Of a DNA stretch of 11,155 bases, positions 4,977 to 11,155 are shown one piece after another. This DNA is from JBEKHI01 sp050012355 (GTDB taxonomy: Bacteria; Actinomycetota; Actinomycetes; Streptosporangiales; Streptosporangiaceae). The first letter of the stretch is position 1; each line of letters starts with the position of its first letter. The position numbers and the translations under genes were made by a program. The DNA lies in NCBI GenBank assembly GCA_050012355.1, contig JBEKHI010000290.1, forward strand, positions 1-11,155, in the 5' to 3' direction. The notes below the pieces were generated by a model. The model was given only the letters and a program-made list of their open reading frames with translations, was not told where the DNA came from and did not search any database.

Positions 4977-7900
4977 TCAGGGCAGTGGTTCGTCGGGGGG
5001 TGACCAGTCAACCCATTCTTCCGCGGGTTCAGACCATGGAATCTCGGTGCCCGACGGCGTCGCAGTGGGGTCTCCCGTCCACAAGTGGCTCCCCTTACCC
5101 CAGAGTCTCATAGTCAACACGAGGGCCTGCACCCACCTCTTCTGCGTCGCTATCGACATGATCGGCGCGTCAGGCGGAATCTCGGATTGCCAGCCAGTGT
5201 CTCCCTCCAGCTCCCAGGGATCATCAACTGAGAATTGGCGATTGAATGGATGCCTCGGGTCGCTCGCTGGTATACAGACGTTCCAATAGGACTGAACGCT
5301 ATTCGGCCCGCAGAAAGTTTCTCCCGTATCCGGGTTAAAGTAATTTCCATTAATAAGAACGAATCCTTCGGGCACCCATTGCGCTCCGCCCGTCACCTCT
5401 CCTGCACCTAGCTGGCTGCTGGATGTCTCGCCGCTGCCGTCATCATTGGAGGCGGTGGTGACGATGGTGCCGGTCGACTTGCTGCCATTCGCGATCGGTG
5501 TGGCGATTTTCGTGACCGGGTCGATGTGCGTCCGGCCCTCAGTTGAGGCATGTTCAGCCTGGTGGAGCAGTGCCCGGCGTATCGCGGCGGCCCTGGCAGC
5601 CGCCGCTGCCGCCGCTGCCGCTGCCGCCTTTGCCGCTAGTGCGGCCTGGCACGCCGCGTAGCAGCCACCGCCGCCACCGTATGAAGTCCCATAGCCAGAT
5701 CCAGACCCGTAGCTCACTCCGGCCCCAGAGCCCCCACCGGACGTGCCTCCCGAACCTCCGCAATCGCCGTAGCCGTCCCAGCAGCCGCCGATGTATCCGC
5801 TTTCGGTCTCGTCGTTCGTGTCAGTTCCGGGGCCGTAACCACTGGGGCAATCGCCGTAGCCACCCTCCCCGCACGGTTCGGTTACCCCGTAATCCGAATA
5901 AATCGGTGACGAACTGCCAGACGATCCGAACCAATCCCAGCCGGCCCACGCCAGTCCGCCCAGGATCGTAAGCGCTGCGACTGCTATCCCGGCTGGGCTC
6001 CAATCGCCTACGCTCTCTGCCTCTTCGGCTTCCAGGGTCTCTTCGAGAATGGCCGCCGCCCCGTCATGCCCGCTCGGATCGATGCTGTCCAGCGGGCTGG
6101 CGTTGGCGTAGCCGAAGGGGTTGGCGTTGGCGGGGTCCGGAGCCGCGGAGTTCTGGACCGTGTCCGCTGAGGTGAACTGCCCGGAGGCCGGGGTGTACCA
6201 GCGCGCGTCCATGTTCACGCCGCCGGTCGCGGAGTCCGTGTACCCGGACTGGTAGCCGACCGAGAGGCCGGAGGCGTTGCCGGTCTGGGACAGGACGTTT
6301 CCGAGCGGGTCGTACTCCGCCCTGCCCGACAGCGCGGTGGCAGCGGAGGTGAAGTCGCCGACCACGTCGGTATGCGCATCCGTCCACAGGTCGACACCGG
6401 TCCCGTCGATGGAGGCGGAGATCAGCGACCCGGACGGGTCGTACACGTAGTCATCACCGGTCCCGTCCGAGGCAAGCTGGTTGGTGGCACCGTCGTAGGC
6501 CAAGTCCGCGGTGCTGCTCCCGCGGGTTCGTGAAACCACCCGGCCGAGCGCGTCATAGGTGAAGCTGTCGGTGCCCGAGGACACCTGGTCACCGTACGCG
6601 TCGAACGTCGCCGCGGTGCCGCCGGCACTGGTCAGGGTCCCGTTCGCGGTGTACATGTAGTCCGTCGTCGTCGCCGTCCCCGACGCCGGGGTAGTCGTGG
6701 ACGAAAGCAGCTCGTCGCTCATGTCGTATTGGTTGGTGACCGTGCCGGTCACATCTCCGGTCGCCACCGAAGTCGTGGTGATCGATGTACGGTTCGAATC
6801 CGCGTCATACCCGTACGCGGTGTCGGTGGTCGGGGTGTCCCAGGAGGTCAGCCGGCCGGCCTCGTCGTAGCCGTAGGTACTGGCCACTCCGTCCTGGTCG
6901 GTCTTGCTGGTCAGCTCGCCCGCCGCGTTATACCCATAGCTGATCGACCCGACCGTGGTACTGCCGTTCGCGATCGTGTCCGAGTCGACCTGGCCGAGCG
7001 GCGTGTACCCATACGTCTGCACGTCCCCGCCGGTCCCGTAGGTGATCGAGGAGACCTGGTCCAGGTCGTTGTAGGAGTAGGTGTCGGTCTCCCCGGTCAA
7101 CGGGTCGTCGACCGCGGACAGCAACCCGTTCTCGTGGTGGTACGTCGTCGTACCCGCCGCGGTGGTCGCCGTGTACAGCTGGTCATCCGTGTTGTACGTG
7201 AAGCTCGACGTGCCGGCGGTACCGCTGACCGAGAGCACGTCGCCCTCGGAGTCATACCCGATCGACTCGCTGGTCTCGACTGTGCCGCAGGAGGTGGTCG
7301 TGCACGTCTGCGCGCTGGTGACCTCGCCGTCCGAGTTGTAGCCGAACACCCGGGCCGGGGTGGTCGCCGTCGCCCCTGCCCCGCTCTCGGTGAGCAGGTC
7401 ACCGTCGCCGTCATACGTGAACGCCTGGGTCACCCCGCCCGGCTGCGTCTCGGAGACCAGGTCCCCGTCCGCGTCGTACACGTAGTCCGTGGTGGACTCC
7501 GCCGACGTCGTAGACACAGTGGTCACCGGGACCGTCTTCGTGTCCTGCAATCCAAGGCTGTCGTAAGTCCAGTAGGTCGGGTAGCCGTTGCCGTTGACCT
7601 GCACGGTCTGGTTACCGTCCAGGTCGTACTTGAACTCCTCACCGATCGAGGTCGTGGACGTCACAGGCTGGATCTCGCTGGTCAGCAGCCCGGTCGCGTC
7701 GTACCCGAAGGTCTCGGTGTACCCGAGTGCGTTCGTGCTGGAGGTCTCGTTGCCGTCCAGGTCGTAGCCGACTGAGGACGAGGTCTGCTCCACCCCCGCC
7801 GAGCTATAGGTGATCGACGACACCGGCTTGTTGAGCGAGTTATACGTCACATCGGTGTAGGTGAGGTTCGGGTACAGGGTCTTCGCGATGTTCCCGAAGC

Positions 7901-10900
7901 CGTCGTAGGTGTAATAGGTGGTGTTGCCCGCGCCGTCGGTCGAGAAGGTCTTCTCTCCCAGATCGTCATAGCCGTACTTCGCGGTCACTCCGCTCGGACT
8001 GATCGTTTCCACCAGGAAGTCACGGGTGTCATAGTCGTACGTGGTCGTGTTCGTGTCCTCGGTCGCTGCCTCGTACACGCTGGAAGTCGCCTTCTGGCCG
8101 AGGTAGTTGTAGGTCGCGGCGGTCTGCGTTCCGGCCGGGGAGGTCTCCGTCACCAGTTGGCCGCCGATATTCGACCACTCATCGGTGACCCCCCCGTCCG
8201 GGTCCTTGACCGAGGCCTGGTCTCCTAGCTGGTCATACGCGTAGGTCGTCACGTTGCCGAGCGGGTCGGTGTCCTGATAGAGCTGCCCGTCGGGGGTGTA
8301 CGTCCGCTTCTCGGTCGGCGTGATCGACGTTGTCGAGCCGACCGGCGTGTACGGCGCGCCGACGATCTCGGTGACGTTGCCGTCGGCGTCGTAGTAATAG
8401 GTGGTGACGTTGCCGTCGGCGTCCTGAGTTTCCGCCGTCTCGCCGAACGTGTTGTACCCGGTCACCGACTCCGGCACCGCGGTCGCGGTGGTCGCCGTGA
8501 GGGTAGCGGCGTCATAGGTCGTCGCGCTGACCGCCGGGTCCTCAGTGGTGGTCAGCTGACCGAGCGCGTCGTAGAGATAGGTAGTGGTGTCCCCGTCCGG
8601 ATCCGTCATCGTGATCGGCAGGCCACGGGTGTCACGGGTATAGGTCGTGCCGCGGACCGTGGTGCCCATGACCAGGTCGCTGATCAGGACGTTGTCTCCG
8701 GCGTCGTAGGTGTACTCGGTCGTCCGGGTCGTGGTCGAACCGGTCACCGTGTTCGGCGCGGTCACCATCGAGGTGGCCACGGTGGAGTCGGCGAAGTAGG
8801 TGTCGGTGGTCACCTGGTCCGCCCCCGACGGGTCAACCGTGGTGCTGACCAGCCGGTTGTCCGCGTCGTAGGTGTACTTGGTGGTCAGGGCGCCGCCGTT
8901 GGTGACCTTCGAGGTCAGGTTCCCCGCGCCGTCATAGGAATCGGACTCCTTCACGAAGGGCGCGGTGCCCGCCGTGTTCGTTTCCACGACGCTGGCCTGC
9001 AGCCCGTTGTCGTAGTACGTGTACTCCGTCACGTCGCCGACCGCGTTGGTCACGCTCGCCAGCCGGTCGGCCGGGTCATAGGCACGCGATTCGAGCGTAA
9101 GCGGCCCGGCCGCTACCGCCGCCGTCCCGGCCGCGTTCGCGTTGTCGCCGTTGTAATTCACCAGGATCGTCGCGGTCAGATCACCGTCCGCGTCGTACTG
9201 GTACTCGGTCTCGTTCTCCTCCGGGTCGGTCATCGTCTCCTTCAGACCGTCCGGGTAGTACGTGTACGAGGTCTGGTTCCCGTCCGGATCGGTCACGTAC
9301 TGTTCCTGGTCATACGGCGTGTAGCCCCAGTACGTCGTCCGCGCGCTGTCGTCCCCGGTGCCCAGATCCGATACCTCCTGCTGGATCAGGTCCCCGTCCG
9401 TGTCGTAGGTGTTCTGCGTGTACTTCTCGTGCGTCGCGCCGGTGACCGCGTCGGTGGTGACCGGATCGGTCTCGGTCAGCACCTGCCCCTCGCCGTTATA
9501 CGTGTACGAGGTCACCGCCGACGCGTCCGTGGTGGTGCCCGAATACGTCGCCGACCAGGACACCGTCTTGGACAGCACCCGCCCCAGGTTGTCGTAGGTG
9601 TACAGCGTGGTCTCGCCCAGCGGGGTGGTCACCTCCGCGAGATCACCGTCCGTGTAGTACTGATACTTCGTCGTGTTCCCGCCCGGCGTGGCGGAAGTCA
9701 GCAGCAGCCCGTCGGGTACGTCGGTGCTGGTGGAGCCGTACGCCAGCTGGGTGACGGTGGTGCCGGAGGTGACCTCGCCCGAGTACGTGTGCGTTGTGAC
9801 CAAGCCGCCCGTGCTGGTGGAAGTCCCAAGCGTCCCGCTGCTGCCGGTGTCGGTGTCGGTCGTCACCGATGGGCTGGTCACCGTGGTCGCGTCACCGAGA
9901 CTGTCGTATCCGTATTTCGTCTGATAAGTCGCGCTCGTGGATGAAGTCGAGTCCCCGCTGCTGTAGGTCAGCGGCAGGTCGTTTTCCGGCGATGCCGTCG
10001 TCAGCTGCGCGGAGGTGTCGTTCGGGTAGTACGTCCAGTACTGCGTCGAGCACGCCTGGGTCGCCGTGTCCTGGCACGTCGTCTCCGCCACCAGGTTCCC
10101 GCGCACGTCGTGCTGCGTCGTCGTCACGTTCCCGTTCGGATCCGTCACCGTGTACAAGAACCCCGACGTGTCATACCCGTACCTAGTGGTGTAGCCGCGC
10201 GCATCAGTCTCCGCGATCAGCCGGTACCCGTTGTCCGGATCGTACTTGTACGTCGTGGCATCGCGCTGGCTGTCGGTCACCGTCTCCGTCAGCACCGGCG
10301 ACAGGCCCTGCGAGTTGGCCGCCGCACTGTAGAGCCCGGCGGCCGCCTGAGAGGACAAGGCGCTGCGGTAGATCGCGACGTCGGAGATCTCCCCGTCGAA
10401 GTACTGCGCCGTACCCGTGTTCGACGTCGATGAGGAATGGTCCTCGTCCGGCCAGGTGCCGCCGATGAACCCGGCCCCGACATACGTCTCCGGGACCGCG
10501 GTCGTCTCCGGGTCGCTGGCTGAGGAGGCTATCTCCTTGCCGTCCAGGTACAGGTACTGGTAGTCGCCCGAGTCCGCCGTGCTGCTCGCCGTGAGCGTCA
10601 CCAGATGCCAGGCGCCATTGTCCACCGTGGCCGACGAGGACATCGCACCGGTGCCCTCGCTGCCCCAGAACGTCCCGTGCAGCTTCCCGTCATCGCCCAC
10701 GTACAGCAGCGGCGTGTAGCCGCCCGTCGTAGTGCCCGCGCTGATCGCCGACGCCGAGGTCGACAGCAGCACCCCGTTCGCCGTGGAGGTCTTGAACCAC
10801 AGCGAGATCGAAGCGTTCGTCAGGCTATCGGCCTGCCCGGACGGCAACTGCACATAGGAAGACGAGCCGTTGAACGACGCGGCGGTGGCGTCCGAGAACT

Positions 10901-11155
10901 TCCCGGTGCTGCCCAGGGTCGCCGCGTTATAGGTACCCGCGCCCGAGTTGACCTGGTTGACCGCCGCCGTCGCGCCCGACCCTTCCCCCAGCCGCCAGTA
11001 GCCCCAGGGATGCTGGCCCATCACCGCCGAGGCGAACACCTGCGATGACCCGGTCACGGATGACGGAGAATACCCGGAGAGCGTGTACGTGTCCCCCGCG
11101 TCCTCGACGCTGGCGACCCGGCCGGTGGTCGTGTTGTAGGACACCGCGGTGACCG
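4977..11155 (-). CDS. Giant RHS/YD-repeat protein with LamG domain, 5' end outside window
   Basis: At least 2058 residues are visible. The frame is still open at the right edge, and the GTG at 11144 lies inside a YD-repeat-like sequence, so it is not the start. The protein is very rich in Thr, Ser, Tyr, Asp and Gly. In order, with residue 1 at 11144, it has a LamG-like jellyroll (about 37-275), about 50 YD repeats (about 290-1605, units such as YTYDADNRL and YGYDEAGRL), and the RHS-core closing signature DARWYTPASGQFTSADT...NPFGYANASPLDSIDPSGH (ends at 1693). An unrecognised 362-residue tip follows. Known relatives (Bacillus WapA, enterobacterial Rhs, Tc-toxin C) are large surface or secreted proteins whose YD repeats form a hollow shell around a C-terminal effector. 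Any signal peptide is off-window. It may be a contact-dependent toxin or a structural or adhesive surface protein. It converges on the tetR gene and no gene follows in its direction before 4897. Confidence 0.93.
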   Translation of the reverse strand, partial: VTAVSYNTTTGRVASVEDAGDTYTLSGYSPSSVTGSSQVFASAVMGQHPWGYWRLGEGSGATAAVNQVNSGAGTYNAATLGSTGKFSDATAASFNGSSSYVQLPSGQADSLTNASISLWFKTSTANGVLLSTSASAISAGTTTGGYTPLLYVGDDGKLHGTFWGSEGTGAMSSSATVDNGAWHLVTLTASSTADSGDYQYLYLDGKEIASSASDPETTAVPETYVGAGFIGGTWPDEDHSSSTSNTGTAQYFDGEISDVAIYRSALSSQAAAGLYSAAANSQGLSPVLTETVTDSQRDATTYKYDPDNGYRLIAETDARGYTTRYGYDTSGFLYTVTDPNGNVTTTQHDVRGNLVAETTCQDTATQACSTQYWTYYPNDTSAQLTTASPENDLPLTYSSGDSTSSTSATYQTKYGYDSLGDATTVTSPSVTTDTDTGSSGTLGTSTSTGGLVTTHTYSGEVTSGTTVTQLAYGSTSTDVPDGLLLTSATPGGNTTKYQYYTDGDLAEVTTPLGETTLYTYDNLGRVLSKTVSWSATYSGTTTDASAVTSYTYNGEGQVLTETDPVTTDAVTGATHEKYTQNTYDTDGDLIQQEVSDLGTGDDSARTTYWGYTPYDQEQYVTDPDGNQTSYTYYPDGLKETMTDPEENETEYQYDADGDLTATILVNYNGDNANAAGTAAVAAGPLTLESRAYDPADRLASVTNAVGDVTEYTYYDNGLQASVVETNTAGTAPFVKESDSYDGAGNLTSKVTNGGALTTKYTYDADNRLVSTTVDPSGADQVTTDTYFADSTVATSMVTAPNTVTGSTTTRTTEYTYDAGDNVLISDLVMGTTVRGTTYTRDTRGLPITMTDPDGDTTTYLYDALGQLTTTEDPAVSATTYDAATLTATTATAVPESVTGYNTFGETAETQDADGNVTTYYYDADGNVTEIVGAPYTPVGSTTSITPTEKRTYTPDGQLYQDTDPLGNVTTYAYDQLGDQASVKDPDGGVTDEWSNIGGQLVTETSPAGTQTAATYNYLGQKATSSVYEAATEDTNTTTYDYDTRDFLVETISPSGVTAKYGYDDLGEKTFSTDGAGNTTYYTYDGFGNIAKTLYPNLTYTDVTYNSLNKPVSSITYSSAGVEQTSSSVGYDLDGNETSSTNALGYTETFGYDATGLLTSEIQPVTSTTSIGEEFKYDLDGNQTVQVNGNGYPTYWTYDSLGLQDTKTVPVTTVSTTSAESTTDYVYDADGDLVSETQPGGVTQAFTYDGDGDLLTESGAGATATTPARVFGYNSDGEVTSAQTCTTTSCGTVETSESIGYDSEGDVLSVSGTAGTSSFTYNTDDQLYTATTAAGTTTYHHENGLLSAVDDPLTGETDTYSYNDLDQVSSITYGTGGDVQTYGYTPLGQVDSDTIANGSTTVGSISYGYNAAGELTSKTDQDGVASTYGYDEAGRLTSWDTPTTDTAYGYDADSNRTSITTTSVATGDVTGTVTNQYDMSDELLSSTTTPASGTATTTDYMYTANGTLTSAGGTAATFDAYGDQVSSGTDSFTYDALGRVVSRTRGSSTADLAYDGATNQLASDGTGDDYVYDPSGSLISASIDGTGVDLWTDAHTDVVGDFTSAATALSGRAEYDPLGNVLSQTGNASGLSVGYQSGYTDSATGGVNMDARWYTPASGQFTSADTVQNSAAPDPANANPFGYANASPLDSIDPSGHDGAAAILEETLEAEEAESVGDWSPAGIAVAALTILGGLAWAGWDWFGSSGSSSPIYSDYGVTEPCGEGGYGDCPSGYGPGTDTNDETESGYIGGCWDGYGDCGGSGGTSGGGSGAGVSYGSGSGYGTSYGGGGGCYAACQAALAAKAAAAAAAAAAARAAAIRRALLHQAEHASTEGRTHIDPVTKIATPIANGSKSTGTIVTTASNDDGSGETSSSQLGAGEVTGGAQWVPEGFVLINGNYFNPDTGETFCGPNSVQSYWNVCIPASDPRHPFNRQFSVDDPWELEGDTGWQSEIPPDAPIMSIATQKRWVQALVLTMRLWGKGSHLWTGDPTATPSGTEIPWSEPAEEWVDWSPPDEPLP
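4980..6065 (-). other. Unrecognised C-terminal tip of the RHS protein (362 aa)
   Basis: This is everything after DPSGH. In order: an acidic stretch (ILEETLEAEEAESVG), a hydrophobic helix (AGIAVAALTILGGLAWAGW, about residues 1717-1739), a Gly/Ser/Tyr region with Cys pairs (GYGDC twice, CYAAC), an alanine-rich helix with a basic end (about 5570-5650), a Thr/Ser linker, and a terminal segment of about 140 residues with two more Cys. The terminal segment contains NGNYFNPDTGETFC and ends in a Pro/Trp/acidic tail. I recognise no nuclease, deaminase, protease or other toxin motif. By position it corresponds to the effector of polymorphic RHS toxins, but a structural role is as likely on sequence alone. 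Confidence 0.6.
6066..10319 (-). repeat. YD-repeat array and RHS core of the giant protein
   Basis: I count about 50 degenerate units of about 20-35 residues carrying Y-x-Y-D/N-x-x-G-x, commonly followed by a TxxDPxGN-type turn. DNA identity between units is low, so the array is repetitive in protein rather than as DNA. The last 87 residues or so (6066-6326) hold the RHS-core signature. Cysteine is scarce and appears only as two local pairs (CQDTATQAC and CTTTSC), which could form disulfides. Confidence 0.85.
10320..11036 (-). other. LamG-like jellyroll domain within the RHS protein
   Basis: Residues about 37-275 show the usual pattern of the LamG/concanavalin A-like fold: GYWRLGEGSGATA at the start, FNGSSSYVQLP, ISLWFKT, WHLVTLTAS, YLYLDGKEI and GEISDVAIYRSALSSQAAAGLY at the end. 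Such domains bind glycans or act as spacers in secreted proteins. It is flanked by YD-repeat sequence on both sides, since the visible N-terminal residues (TTTGRVASVEDAGDTYTLSG) already look like a repeat. Confidence 0.8.

Noticed and set aside
4792..5289. 165-codon plus-strand frame across the end of tetR and the RHS tip, considered as an immunity gene
   Set aside because: It begins inside tetR in another frame, crosses the terminator hairpin and has no ribosome-binding site or recognisable domain.
5446..5661. 71-codon plus-strand frame with a hydrophobic start and a run of alanines
   Set aside because: The alanine run is the reverse complement of the GCN/GGC-rich tip coding sequence. It looks like a membrane peptide only because of composition.
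6729..7775. 348-codon plus-strand frame opposite the RHS repeats
   Set aside because: Its Val/Arg/Gly-rich product mirrors the YD repeats in antisense. There is no ribosome-binding site or domain, and the RHS frame is continuous through it.
6066..10319. CRISPR or DNA tandem repeat array
   Set aside because: The periodicity is at protein level. DNA units vary in length and sequence and lie within one open frame.
11142..11144. GTG as the start of the RHS protein
   Set aside because: The frame stays open to the window edge and the flanking residues (VTAVSYNTTTGRV) look like the inside of a repeat, so the true start is outside.

Overview
The window looks like chromosomal DNA of a high-GC actinomycete. 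The genes have strongly G/C-ending codons and GTG/TTG starts. The set of an AfsR-like NB-ARC/TPR regulator without a SARP domain, a membrane acyl-CoA desaturase with its TetR regulator, and a giant Thr/Ser-rich YD-repeat protein with a LamG insert is typical of filamentous Actinomycetota (Streptosporangiales, Catenulisporales or relatives). The exact genus cannot be told from the sequence.

Layout. Bases 1-700 are sparse and partly AT-rich. On the minus strand they hold a broken ECF sigma-factor fragment (197-427), followed after 4 bases by a possible 44-residue single-helix membrane peptide (58-192) and a strong hairpin (1-51). A promoter-like pair at 627-656 reads rightward into a 776-residue STAND ATPase regulator (709-3039) with an N-terminal HTH-like region, an NB-ARC domain and TPRs. 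A 205-base spacer follows. It carries a weak terminator-like hairpin and then a promoter overlapped by a tandem, palindromic operator (3173-3208). This drives a two-gene unit: a three-His-box acyl-CoA desaturase (3245-4261) and, 15 bases later, a TetR-family regulator (4277-4897). The simplest reading is a desaturase controlled by its own co-transcribed repressor, which would adjust membrane fatty-acid unsaturation.

A long hairpin at 4903-4957 separates this unit from the convergent gene on the minus strand. That gene, 4977 to beyond the right edge, encodes at least 2058 residues of an RHS/YD-repeat protein. In protein order it has a LamG-like jellyroll domain, about 50 YD repeats, the RHS-core closing signature ending DPSGH, and an unrecognised 362-residue C-terminal tip. 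The tip contains a hydrophobic helix, a Gly/Tyr/Cys-rich stretch, an alanine-rich helix and a low-GC terminal part. No immunity gene follows it.

Most unusual points: the unrecognised tip without an obvious immunity partner, the sigma-factor remnant apparently coupled to a tiny membrane peptide and hairpin, and the tandem 15-base operator.
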